Of a stretch of DNA of 64,000 nt, positions 55,863 through 63,923 are shown piece by piece. Numbering within the stretch: position 1 is the stretch's first letter; each line of letters begins with the position of its first letter. Origin of the DNA: Cupriavidus plantarum (GTDB lineage: Bacteria; Pseudomonadota; Gammaproteobacteria; Burkholderiales; Burkholderiaceae); contig NZ_CAJPUX010000005.1 in assembly GCF_905397285.1 (NCBI RefSeq), forward strand, positions 248,001-312,000. The letters are read 5' to 3'. The position numbers were made by a program, and so were the translations under genes. Below the pieces are notes generated by a model, which was not told where the DNA came from, made no database searches, and saw only the letters and a program-made list of their open reading frames with translations.

Positions 55863-56648
55863 ATGCATGGCTTCTCCATGAACCCTCGCTGGACGGACTG
55901 GACGGGAAAGCGGGTCTGGATCGTCGGCGCTTCCAGCGGCATCGGCGCGGCGCTGGCGCGGGCGCTGCTGGCGCGGGGCGCGAATGTCGCGGTCTCCGCG
56001 CGGCGGGCCGGCGCATTGGCTGCCGTGATAGACGGCCACGCGAGCGGTGTCGCCGCGCCGATGGACGCGCGCGTCCCGTCCGACTGGGTGACCGTGCACG
56101 ATGCCTTGTGTAAGGGGTGGGGCGCCGTGGACATGATCGTCTTCTGCGCCGCCGACTATCGGCCGCTGCGTCCGTGGGAGATCGACGCGGCCGAGGCGAG
56201 CAATACCATCGAGACCAACCTGTCCAGCGTCTATTACGGCATGGCCGCCGTGCTGCCCGCGATGATGTCGCGCCGGAGCGGCAGCCTGGTGATGCTCGCC
56301 AGCGTGGCGGGCTACCTGGGCCTGCCGAACGCCACCATCTACGGGCCGACAAAGGCCGCGATGATCAACCTTGCGGAGCTGTTGTACGCGGAGCTGCATC
56401 CGCACGGCATTGGCGTGTACCTCGTCAATCCCGGCTTCGTGAGCACGCGGCTCACGGCGCGCAACGACTTCACGATGCCCGCGCTGCTGACCCCCGAGGA
56501 GGCCGCGGCGTCGATCATTTCCGGCCTTGCGCGCGGCCGGTTCGAGATTGCATTCCCGTCGCGATTCACCTCGGTCATGCGCCTGCTCAGCATGCTGCCG
56601 TACCGGTTGCGGCTATCGCTGCTGCAACGATTGATGAACGCTTCCTGA
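55863..56648 (+). CDS. Short-chain dehydrogenase/reductase of the lipid operon
   Basis: A 261-residue SDR. Cofactor motif WIVGASSGIGAALARALLAR; catalytic Tyr-x3-Lys in ATIYGPTKAAM with a Ser in MLASVAGYLG. In place of NNAG it has IVFCAADYRPLRPW, typical of this lipid-cluster subgroup. An extended basic C-terminus (FPSRFTSVMRLLSMLPYRLR) suggests membrane contact. Confidence 0.9.
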   Translation: MHGFSMNPRWTDWTGKRVWIVGASSGIGAALARALLARGANVAVSARRAGALAAVIDGHASGVAAPMDARVPSDWVTVHDALCKGWGAVDMIVFCAADYRPLRPWEIDAAEASNTIETNLSSVYYGMAAVLPAMMSRRSGSLVMLASVAGYLGLPNATIYGPTKAAMINLAELLYAELHPHGIGVYLVNPGFVSTRLTARNDFTMPALLTPEEAAASIISGLARGRFEIAFPSRFTSVMRLLSMLPYRLRLSLLQRLMNAS

Positions 56649-56660
56649 ACATGGCATGAC

Positions 56661-57104
56661 ATGACCACCGCCACTCGAGACTCGCAAACGCTGTCGGCCC
56701 TGCTGGACTGGTACGCCACGCTGACGCCCCAGTCGCTGTACGACCTCCCCCGGTTCTACGCGGAGGATGCGCGCTTTACCGATCCGTTCAATAGCGTGCG
56801 CGGCCACGCGGCCATTCAGGCGTTGTTCGCGCATATGTTCGAGACCGTCGACGTGCCGCGCTTCGCGATTCAGCGCCAGGTGATGGGCGACCAGGAAGCG
56901 TTCGCCACGTGGGTGTTCACGGGCGCGGTGCGCGGCCATGCGTTCAGCGTGCCCGGCAGCACGCATCTGCAATTCGACGACGATGGGCGCGTGTGCATGC
57001 ATTGCGATTACTGGGACGCCGCCGCGCTGTGGCGGCAGCTCCCGGTGATCGGCGCACCCGTGCGCTGGCTCCAGCGGCACTTTGCCGCGCCCCCGACCCG
57101 ATGA
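56661..57104 (+). CDS. NTF2-like (SnoaL-type) protein
   Basis: A 147-residue cone-shaped NTF2-like domain: LLDWYATLTPQSLYDLPRFY, EDARFTDPFNSVRGHAAI and HLQFDDDGRVCMHCDYWDAA. Such folds bind small hydrophobic ligands or catalyse isomerisation. It follows the SDR by 12 bp and overlaps the next start (ATGA). Confidence 0.9.
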   Translation: MTTATRDSQTLSALLDWYATLTPQSLYDLPRFYAEDARFTDPFNSVRGHAAIQALFAHMFETVDVPRFAIQRQVMGDQEAFATWVFTGAVRGHAFSVPGSTHLQFDDDGRVCMHCDYWDAAALWRQLPVIGAPVRWLQRHFAAPPTR

Positions 57105-57985
57105 GCGCGCGAGCGATGTGGCGCGTGGCGGCGACGGCGTTCCTGCTGTCTATCGGTGGATGTTCGACGGTGGATGCGCTCAATGCGCTGACGCCGTCGA
57201 GCGACTACACCCACCTCAAGGACATCGCCTACGCGGCGGGCGACCGCACGCAACTGGACGTCTACGTGCCACGTGAACCGGCCTGTGGCGACAAGGCGCC
57301 CGTCGTCGTGTTCTTCTATGGCGGCACGTGGAATACCGGGTCGCGCGCGGACTATGCGTTCGTGGGCGCCAATCTCGCGCGCCATGGGATTCTGACGGTC
57401 ATCGCCGACTACCGGCTCTATCCCGAGGTCACCTATCCGGATTTCCTGACCGACAGCGCGCAGGCCGTGGCATGGACGTTGCGCAGCATCGCGGCCTACC
57501 GCGGGGATCCCTCGCGGGTCTTCGTCATGGGCCACAGCGCGGGCGCCTACAACGCCGCCATGATCGCGCTGGACCAGCGGTGGCTGACCGCGGCGGGCGC
57601 CTCGCCGACGCAGCTACGCGGATGGATCGGCCTCGCGGGGCCTTACGACTTCCTGCCAATCGTCAATCCCGATGCGCAACCGGTGTTCCACCATCCTAAC
57701 TACCCAGCCGGCTCGCAGCCGATCGACCTCGTCACGCGGCAATCGCCGCCCGCGTTCATCGGCGTGGACACCGGCGACCGACTGGTGGATCCAGAGCGCA
57801 ATTCGAGGCAGATGACGCAAAAGCTGCGCGAGGCCGGCGTGCCTGTGACCCATCGCGAGTACGGCCATCTCTCGCACACGCTGCTCATCGGCGTGTTTGC
57901 CACGCCATTGCGCTGGCTGTCTCCGGTGAGCGACGACGTGTCGGCGTTTGTGCTGAGCGGCAGCGGGTGCGGCGGGAAGGGGTGA
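57101..57985 (+). CDS. Alpha/beta hydrolase lipoprotein
   Basis: A 294-residue esterase/lipase-like protein with a lipoprotein signal (lipobox LSIGGC). The oxyanion-hole region is VVVFFYGGTWNTGSRADYAF, the nucleophile elbow GHSAGAYNAAM and the catalytic His in HREYGHLSHTLLIG. Similar to carboxylesterases of the kynurenine-formamidase/BD-FAE type. Last gene of the operon, coupled by a 4-bp overlap. It may release or trim a lipid product in the periplasm (inference). Confidence 0.9.
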   Translation: MSARAMWRVAATAFLLSIGGCSTVDALNALTPSSDYTHLKDIAYAAGDRTQLDVYVPREPACGDKAPVVVFFYGGTWNTGSRADYAFVGANLARHGILTVIADYRLYPEVTYPDFLTDSAQAVAWTLRSIAAYRGDPSRVFVMGHSAGAYNAAMIALDQRWLTAAGASPTQLRGWIGLAGPYDFLPIVNPDAQPVFHHPNYPAGSQPIDLVTRQSPPAFIGVDTGDRLVDPERNSRQMTQKLREAGVPVTHREYGHLSHTLLIGVFATPLRWLSPVSDDVSAFVLSGSGCGGKG

Positions 57986-58102
57986 TGGCGCGCCGATAAC
58001 GGCTGACTTCCCGTCCCCGGCGCATCTCGGGCTCCGATCGGCGCGGTAGAATCGCAGTCTTCCCGACCTGGACGGCCCTCCCCCGAGCTCGCCTCAATCG
58101 CG

Positions 58103-59044
58103 ATGTCCCCCAGCCAAGCCCGCGCCTCGCGCCTGCATTTCGATCTGACCACCGTCCAGCTGTTCATCGCCGTTGCCGACATGGGCAGTATCACCCGTGG
58201 CGCCGAGCGCGTGCACCTGGCGCCCGCGGCGGCGTCGCGGCGGATCCTGGAGCTCGAGTCGCAGCTGGGCGTGTCGCTATTCGAACGGCTGCCGCATGGG
58301 ATGGCGGTGACCGAGGCCGGCGGTGCGTTGCTCGCGCATGCGCGCGGCATCAGCCATACCGTGCAGCGCATGCAGGACGATGCCGCGTCGTACGTCGGCG
58401 GCGTGCTGGGCGTGGTGCGTATTGCCGCGCCCAAGTCCGCGGTCATCCAGTTCCTGCCGGCCGACATCCAGCATTGCGCGGTGGAATGCCCGGGCATCCG
58501 CATCGATCTGCAGGAGATGAACAGCGAGGAGGTTCAGCAATCGCTGCGCCGCGGCATGGCGGACCTCGGTATCTATGATGGCAACCTCGGCGTCGTCGAT
58601 CTGCCCACGGCGCCCTATCGGTCGGACCGGCTGGCGCTGGTCGTCGCCAGCCACCACGCCCTCGCGCGCCGCAAGCAGGTGTCGCTCGACGACATCCTCG
58701 ACTGCGATCTCATCGTCCTCAGCGCCAGCTCGGCCATTTCCATCATGCTGGAACGGCTCGCCGCCGAAGCGGGCAGGACCGTGCGCATGCGGATGCGCGT
58801 GGAGGGCTTCGACAGTATCGCCGCGCTCGTCGCGGAGAACCTCGGCGCGGGCGTCATGCCCGAAGCCATCGCGAAGAAAGTTGCCGCGGGCGCGCGCTTC
58901 GTGCGGATACCGATCGCCGAGCCGTGGGCGGAGCGCCGCTTCGTCCTCTGCCACCGCCCCCACGGCGAGCTGTCGTCCGCCGCCCACGCGGTACTCCGGG
59001 TGCTTGCGCAAAAGGCGAAACCAGACTTCCCCAAACAGCGATAG
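58103..59044 (+). CDS. LysR family transcriptional regulator
   Basis: A 313-residue LysR protein. HTH: FIAVADMGSITRGAERVHLA and AAASRRILELESQLGV. The effector half has GVLGVVRIAAPKSAVIQFLP and ENLGAGVMPEAIAKKVAAGA. A TAGAAT -10-like element lies at 58046-58051. It reads in the same direction as the Bug/CoA-transferase/crotonase genes that follow and is probably their regulator. Confidence 0.92.
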   Translation: MSPSQARASRLHFDLTTVQLFIAVADMGSITRGAERVHLAPAAASRRILELESQLGVSLFERLPHGMAVTEAGGALLAHARGISHTVQRMQDDAASYVGGVLGVVRIAAPKSAVIQFLPADIQHCAVECPGIRIDLQEMNSEEVQQSLRRGMADLGIYDGNLGVVDLPTAPYRSDRLALVVASHHALARRKQVSLDDILDCDLIVLSASSAISIMLERLAAEAGRTVRMRMRVEGFDSIAALVAENLGAGVMPEAIAKKVAAGARFVRIPIAEPWAERRFVLCHRPHGELSSAAHAVLRVLAQKAKPDFPKQR

Positions 59045-59103
59045 CCTTCCGGGGGCGCTGCGAACATCATGGTCTCCATATAACAAGTACCACGGAGACA
59101 ACG

Positions 59104-60069
59104 ATGCAACGCAGACAGTTCCTATTGGGAGCGGTGGCCGGGCTGGCGGTTCCTTCGCTCGTCAGGGCCGCCGACATGGCGGGCCCGGTCCGGATCCTCG
59201 TCGGCTTCGCGCCCGGTGGCGGCACCGATGTGCTGGCCCGCGTGCTCGGTAACAAGCTCACACAGATGTGGGGCACGAGCGTGGTGGTCGAGAACAAGCC
59301 CGGCGCGTCGGGCTCGATCGCGGCCGGCTACGTGGCCAAGCAGCCGCCCGACGGCACCACGCTGCTGATGGCGCACGTCAACAGCCATGCCATCGCGCCC
59401 GCTATGCTCGACCTCAAGTACAACCCCCGCACGGATTTCTCGCCCATCGCGATGGTGGGCGTCACGCCCAACATGCTGACGTGCCGCGCGGAACAGAAGA
59501 TCCGGACGGTGGCGGAAGTCGTGGCGCTCTGCAAGCAGCGCCCCGGCAAGATCTCGTTCGGCTCCTCGGGCATCGGCTCGTCCCAGCATCTGGCCCTTGA
59601 ACTGTTCCGCATGCAGGCGAAGATCGACGTCGTCCACGTCCCGTACAAGGGATCGGGCCCGCTCGTGGCGGATCTGCTCGGCGGCCAGATCGACTATGCG
59701 TTCGACACGATGACCGCGGCCACGCCATTCATCCAGCAGGACAAGGTCATCGCCATCGCGCAGACCCGCCTGAAGCGCGCCGCCGCGTATCCGAACGTGC
59801 CGACGCTGGCGGAGTCGGGTTTTCCCGGACTCGACGCCGCGTCGTGGTACGGGCTGGTCGGCCCCAGGGGCATGTCGCCCGCGCTGGTCCAGCGCATGAA
59901 CGCCGACGTCAACCGCGCGCTCGCGATGCCGGACGTCGTCGAACGACTCAAGAGCTTCGGCGCGGAAGACTACGGCGGCACGAGCCAGCAATTCGGCGAC
60001 TTCATCGCCTCCGAGTCGGCCAAGTGGGCCAAGGTTGTGAAGGACGCGAACGTGAAGGCCGAGACCTGA
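59104..60069 (+). CDS. Bug-family solute-binding protein
   Basis: A 321-residue binding protein. The leader MQRRQFLLGAVAGLAVPSLV carries a twin-arginine-like start, suggesting Tat rather than Sec export. Motifs: VRILVGFAPGGGTDVLARVL, VVVENKPGASGSIAAG and HVPYKGSGPLVADLLGGQID. It is followed 46 bp later by a CoA-transferase gene, implying that the ligand is a carboxylic acid that becomes CoA-activated. Confidence 0.93.
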   Translation: MQRRQFLLGAVAGLAVPSLVRAADMAGPVRILVGFAPGGGTDVLARVLGNKLTQMWGTSVVVENKPGASGSIAAGYVAKQPPDGTTLLMAHVNSHAIAPAMLDLKYNPRTDFSPIAMVGVTPNMLTCRAEQKIRTVAEVVALCKQRPGKISFGSSGIGSSQHLALELFRMQAKIDVVHVPYKGSGPLVADLLGGQIDYAFDTMTAATPFIQQDKVIAIAQTRLKRAAAYPNVPTLAESGFPGLDAASWYGLVGPRGMSPALVQRMNADVNRALAMPDVVERLKSFGAEDYGGTSQQFGDFIASESAKWAKVVKDANVKAET

Positions 60070-60115
60070 TCGGCCCGCCAGCTACGCCACCCGAACCATT
60101 CAGCAGGATACGAAG

Positions 60116-61351
60116 ATGACCGATGCGCGCGATTCCCAGGCACAGCGCAGTGCCAACCCCCTGCCGCTGGCCGGCGTCCGGGTCCTCGACGTGACCCAGG
60201 TCATGGCCGGCCCCTATGCCTGCATGCTCCTCGCCGACCTCGGCGCCGACGTGATCAAGATCGAACCGCCCAAGGGCGGCGACCAGACGCGGGGCGCGAT
60301 GGGCTTCAAGATGAAGGGCCCGGACAGCATGGGGTTTCTCAACATGAACCGCAACAAGCGGAGCATCACGCTGGATCTCAAGACCGAGTCCGCCCGTGAA
60401 GTGTTTCTCCGGCTCGCGAAAACCGCGGACATCCTCGTCGAGAACTACCGCCCCGGTGTGATGAAGCGCCTGGGCATCGACTACGACACGCTGCGCGAGA
60501 TCAATCCGAAACTGGTGTACTGCAGTATCTCGGGTTTCGGCCAGACGGGACCGTGGGCCACGCGTCCCGGCTTCGACCTCATGGCGCAGGCCATGTCCGG
60601 CGTGATGAGCGTCACGGGGTATCCGGGCGGCGCCCCGGTCAAGGCCGGCGTGCCGGTGGCCGATATCGGGTGCGCGCTGTTCGCCGTCTACGGCATGCTG
60701 TCCGCGTACATCGGCGCGAAGCAAACCGGCAAGGGCCAGTACGTCGACGCTTCGCTGTTCGACTCGGCGCTCGCCTTCTCGATCTGGGACACTTCGGAGT
60801 ACTGGGGCACAGGCCGCGAGCCCGAGCCGCTCGGCACGTCCAACCGCATGAGCGCGCCGTATCAGGCCGTCAAGGCGGCCGACGGGTACTTCGTGATGGG
60901 CGCGACCAACCAGAAGCTATGGCAGTTGCTCTGCAACACGCTCGAGCGGCCCGATCTGCTCAAGGACGAACGCTTCGGCACGGTGGCGCTGCGCCTCGCC
61001 AACCGCAACGAACTGATCCCCGCGCTCGAGGAAAGCTTTGCCGCCGACAAGTGCGACAACTGGATCGAACGGCTGCTGGAGGCGGGCATTCCGGCCGGAC
61101 CGATCCTCACGTATCCTCAGGCCTTTGACAGCGAACATGGCCGGCACCGCCAGATGCGGATCGAGATCGACCACCCGATCGAGGGCAAGGTGCCGAATAT
61201 CGGGTTCGCCGTCAAAATGGGCGGGACCCCGCAACAGGTGCGTCGTCACCCGCCGTTGCTGGGCGAGCATACCGCGGAGGTCCTTGACGAGCTTGGACTG
61301 TCGAAGGAACAGCAGGCGTCGCTGGCCAGCGCCGGCGCCTTCGGTAACTGA
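60116..61351 (+). CDS. CaiB/BaiF family (class III) CoA-transferase
   Basis: A 411-residue enzyme. [60 protein letters not shown] and the probable catalytic Asp154 ([13 protein letters not shown]) are present. It is followed 44 bp downstream by a crotonase-fold gene. Together with the Bug protein it forms an uptake-activation-conversion unit. Confidence 0.93.
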   Translation: MTDARDSQAQRSANPLPLAGVRVLDVTQVMAGPYACMLLADLGADVIKIEPPKGGDQTRGAMGFKMKGPDSMGFLNMNRNKRSITLDLKTESAREVFLRLAKTADILVENYRPGVMKRLGIDYDTLREINPKLVYCSISGFGQTGPWATRPGFDLMAQAMSGVMSVTGYPGGAPVKAGVPVADIGCALFAVYGMLSAYIGAKQTGKGQYVDASLFDSALAFSIWDTSEYWGTGREPEPLGTSNRMSAPYQAVKAADGYFVMGATNQKLWQLLCNTLERPDLLKDERFGTVALRLANRNELIPALEESFAADKCDNWIERLLEAGIPAGPILTYPQAFDSEHGRHRQMRIEIDHPIEGKVPNIGFAVKMGGTPQQVRRHPPLLGEHTAEVLDELGLSKEQQASLASAGAFGN

Positions 61352-61395
61352 GTGGTAAACGAGCGGCGAACGATGCGCCATCGAGGAGGAGGCGA

Positions 61396-62190
61396 ATGAC
61401 AGAACCATCGGCACAGGGGCAGGTCACCCTGACGAGACAGGGCGCGATCGCCTTCGTCACCTTCGACCGCCCCGCCGCGCGCAACGCGATGACGTGGCAC
61501 ATGTACGCGCAGTTGGCCGACCACTGCCGAACGTTCGCCGGAGACACCCCCGACCGTCCCCGCGTCGTCGTCTTTCGTGGCGCGGGTGGCGAGGCCTTCG
61601 TTGCGGGGAGCGATATCGCCCAGTTCCAGGAATTCAAGGGCGGTGACGACGGCATCGCATACGAGGCAAAGATCGATGAAGGCATCGGCCTCCTCGAACG
61701 GCTGCCGATGCCGACCGTCGCCGTCGTCGATGGCTGGGCCGTCGGTGGCGGGCTTGCCATCGCGACCGCCTGCGACTTCCGCGTGGCCACGCCCAAGGCG
61801 CGCTTCGGCGTGCCCATCGCCAAGACGCTCGGCAACACGCTGTCCGCCGAGAACCTCGCCAAGCTGCGCGCCGCATGGGGCCTGCAGCCGCTCCGCCGCA
61901 TGATGCTGCTCGCGCAGATTCTGGATGCCGACACCGCGCTCGCCTGCGGCTTTCTCCATGGCATTCACGCGCCCGAAGACATCGACGCGCAGGTCGCCGC
62001 GCTCTGCGACCAGCTCGGAGCCCTCGCGCCCGTCACGCAGCGCGTCGTCAAGGAGGCACTGCGCCGCCAGACCGTGGCGGCAGTCGCGGACACCGACGAC
62101 CTTGTGCATGCCTGCTACGCCAGCGAAGACTTCCGCGAAGGCGTCGAGGCGTTCGTGCACCGACGCCCCCCCGCCTGGAAGGGACGCTAG
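61396..62190 (+). CDS. Enoyl-CoA hydratase/isomerase (crotonase) family protein
   Basis: A 264-residue crotonase-fold enzyme. The oxyanion-hole segments are visible (GEAFVAGSDIAQFQEFKGGD and VDGWAVGGGLAIATACDFRV). At the positions of the two catalytic Glu of classical hydratases this protein reads FGVPIAKTLGNTLSAENLAK, without obvious acids. It may therefore catalyse isomerisation, hydrolysis or carbon-carbon cleavage of a CoA ester rather than hydration. Confidence 0.88.
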   Translation: MTEPSAQGQVTLTRQGAIAFVTFDRPAARNAMTWHMYAQLADHCRTFAGDTPDRPRVVVFRGAGGEAFVAGSDIAQFQEFKGGDDGIAYEAKIDEGIGLLERLPMPTVAVVDGWAVGGGLAIATACDFRVATPKARFGVPIAKTLGNTLSAENLAKLRAAWGLQPLRRMMLLAQILDADTALACGFLHGIHAPEDIDAQVAALCDQLGALAPVTQRVVKEALRRQTVAAVADTDDLVHACYASEDFREGVEAFVHRRPPAWKGR

Positions 62191-62194
62191 CGCC

Positions 62195-62234
62195 GCAATG
62201 GCCGCTATACTTCCACATCTCTCGCGGCCATTGC
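62195..62234. promoter_or_regulatory. Perfect 11-bp inverted repeat upstream of marR
   Basis: GCAATGGCCGC, an 18-bp spacer, GCGGCCATTGC. It occupies the spacer between the crotonase stop and the MarR start, ending 9 bp before the GTG. It could be a stem-loop ending the upstream operon (without a T run) or a pair of half sites for autoregulation. Confidence 0.6.
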
Positions 62235-62243
62235 TCTCACACA

Positions 62244-62750
62244 GTGACTACACAACCGAGCCACAGTTCGTCCCCTGACGAAAACGGTGACTATGACTTT
62301 ACCGAGCAGGTCGGCCACCTGCTGCGCCGCGCCTATCAGCGGCACGTCTCCATCTTCCAGCAGACGATTCCCGATTCCCAGCTGACCGCCGGGCAGTTCG
62401 TGGTGCTGTGCGCGATCCAGGAGCAGGGCCCGTGCTCGCTCAGCGCCATCGCCCGCGCCACGGCGATCGACCAGGCCACCGTACGCGGGATCATCGAGCG
62501 ATTGAAGTCGCGCGAGCTCATCGTCGTATCGCATGACGCGCGCGACAGGCGCAAGGTCGTGGTCTTGCTGTCGCCGGCCGGGCGGACGCTCATCGGCGAG
62601 GTCGTGCCGTTTGCGCAGGACATCAGCGAGCGGACCATGGGCGGCCTGAACCCCGCCGAGCGCGTCGCGCTGCTCTACCTGCTGCGCAAGATGAGCGACC
62701 TGGAGGACGCGTCGCCCGAGCCTCTGGCTGACGCCGACGGGACCGCCTGA
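62244..62750 (+). CDS. MarR family transcriptional regulator
   Basis: A 168-residue winged-helix regulator. Key parts: HLLRRAYQRHVSIFQQTIPD, LTAGQFVVLCAIQEQGPCSL, AIDQATVRGIIERLKSRELI and the wing DARDRRKVVVLLSPAGR. The GTG at 62244 is chosen; no ATG is suitably placed. It lies upstream of, and in the same direction as, the NadC-like gene whose promoter carries two inverted copies of a symmetric site, so it is the likely ligand-responsive repressor of that gene. Confidence 0.88.
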   Translation: MTTQPSHSSSPDENGDYDFTEQVGHLLRRAYQRHVSIFQQTIPDSQLTAGQFVVLCAIQEQGPCSLSAIARATAIDQATVRGIIERLKSRELIVVSHDARDRRKVVVLLSPAGRTLIGEVVPFAQDISERTMGGLNPAERVALLYLLRKMSDLEDASPEPLADADGTA

Positions 62751-62865
62751 CCCGCCCTGCCGGGGTGCCGTTCCGCACCCTTTGACGCTCCCCACCGCTC
62801 GCCCTCCTCTTCCGTTCCTCCCGCCGTTTCAAGCCCGGCCCCGGGGTGGACCGCGCCTTAATAAT

Positions 62866-62878
62866 CTTAGATATCGAA
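62866..62878. promoter_or_regulatory. Operator 1 of the nadC-like promoter
   Basis: CTTAGATATCGAA, centred on the palindrome GATATC, lies 6 bp upstream of the -35 element. Its reverse complement recurs exactly at 62925-62937. Confidence 0.78.
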
Positions 62879-62884
62879 TAACTG

Positions 62885-62912
62885 TTGACATCGGGCGTCC
62901 ACGCGCTAGTAT
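62885..62912 (+). promoter_or_regulatory. Sigma-70-type promoter of the nadC-like gene
   Basis: TTGACA at 62885-62890, a 16-bp spacer and TAGTAT at 62907-62912. A perfect -35 and a moderate -10, lying between the two operator copies and 67 bp before the ATG. Confidence 0.75.
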
Positions 62913-62924
62913 TACGCCATGTAC

Positions 62925-62937
62925 TTCGATATCTAAG
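62925..62937. promoter_or_regulatory. Operator 2 of the nadC-like promoter
   Basis: TTCGATATCTAAG, the exact reverse complement of operator 1, 12 bp downstream of the -10 element and therefore near or just after the transcription start. The two sites are 59 bp apart, start to start. Confidence 0.78.
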
Positions 62938-62979
62938 CAATACGAGGTGCCACTTCCACCGTCTCGAGGAGCCCATCCA

Positions 62980-63813
62980 ATGTATGACATCTACACCACC
63001 GACAAGCTGATCGACCTTTGGCTGACCGAGGACATCGGCATCTGCGACCTGACCGTGCAGACGATGATCGAGCCGGGCGAAACCGGCACGTTCTGCATGA
63101 ACGCGCGCGAACCGATGCTGATCGCGGGGATCGACGTCGCGGCCCGCATCTTCGCGCGCTACGATCCGTCGCTATCGATCGACGTCCGCGTCGCGGACGG
63201 CGACAAGGTGGAAAAAGGCGCCATCCTGCTGAACGTGAGCGGCAACGCACGCAGCGTGCTCACGGCAGAACGCACGGCGCTCAACATCATGCAGCGCCTG
63301 TGCGGCATCGCGAATCACACGGCGAAGTATGCCGAGGCCATCGCGCACACCAAGGCGCGCCTGATCGACAGCCGCAAGACCACGCCGGGCCTGCGCGCGC
63401 TGGAAAAACACGCCGTCACGTGCGGCGGCGGCCTGAACCACCGGCTCAGTCTCGACAACGGCGTGATGATCAAGGACAACCACATCGCGGTGTGCGGCAG
63501 CATTGCCGCGGCGGTAGAGCGCGTGCGCCGCAAGCTGCCGGTGCTGACCAAGCTCGAAGTGGAATGCGACCGCCTGGAGCAGGTGCACGAAGCATTGGCG
63601 GCGGGCGTGGACGTCATCATGCTGGACAACATGTCCGTGCCCGACATGAAGGAAGCGGTGCAGATCGTGAAGGGCCGCACCAAGGTCGAGGCATCGGGCG
63701 GCATCCGCCTGGAGACGATTCGCCCGATCGCGGAGACCGGCGTGGACTACATCTCCACGAGCAAGATCACGCAGTCGGCACCCGCCGTGGACATCGGGCT
63801 CGACGAAGCCTGA
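62980..63813 (+). CDS. nadC: NadC-type nicotinate-nucleotide pyrophosphorylase (quinolinate phosphoribosyltransferase)
   Basis: A 277-residue type II phosphoribosyltransferase. Family blocks: LTEDIGICDLTVQTM, LTAERTALNIMQRLCGIANH, DSRKTTPGLRALEKHAVTCG, NHRLSLDNGVMIKDNH and VDVIMLDNMSV. It converts quinolinate and PRPP to nicotinate mononucleotide in NAD synthesis. GAGGAG precedes the ATG. It is not next to nadA or nadB, and its promoter carries paired operators beside a MarR gene. It may therefore be a second, substrate-induced copy or act on a related pyridine carboxylate (ModD-like paralogues exist). Confidence 0.9.
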   Translation: MYDIYTTDKLIDLWLTEDIGICDLTVQTMIEPGETGTFCMNAREPMLIAGIDVAARIFARYDPSLSIDVRVADGDKVEKGAILLNVSGNARSVLTAERTALNIMQRLCGIANHTAKYAEAIAHTKARLIDSRKTTPGLRALEKHAVTCGGGLNHRLSLDNGVMIKDNHIAVCGSIAAAVERVRRKLPVLTKLEVECDRLEQVHEALAAGVDVIMLDNMSVPDMKEAVQIVKGRTKVEASGGIRLETIRPIAETGVDYISTSKITQSAPAVDIGLDEA

Positions 63814-63852
63814 TTCCCGTCAGTTGTAGCGCCTTCTACCCGAGAAGGCTTC

Positions 63853-63884
63853 GCCCTCGCCGGTGCATCCGTCGAGGGCCTTTT
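63853..63884 (+). terminator. Terminator after the nadC-like gene
   Basis: GCCCTCG, a 13-nt loop, CGAGGGC, then C and four T residues, 39 bp after the stop. The short T run makes it a moderate terminator; the opposite strand has no comparable run. Confidence 0.7.
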
Positions 63885-63923
63885 CCGTTGCGACTGCGTA
63901 GTGACTGGCGCTTGCGTTTCGGA

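Noticed and set aside
61875-62243. N-terminal extension of the MarR protein into the crotonase gene
   Set aside because: The extension is Arg/His-rich frame shadow; the GTG at 62244 gives the normal MarR length.
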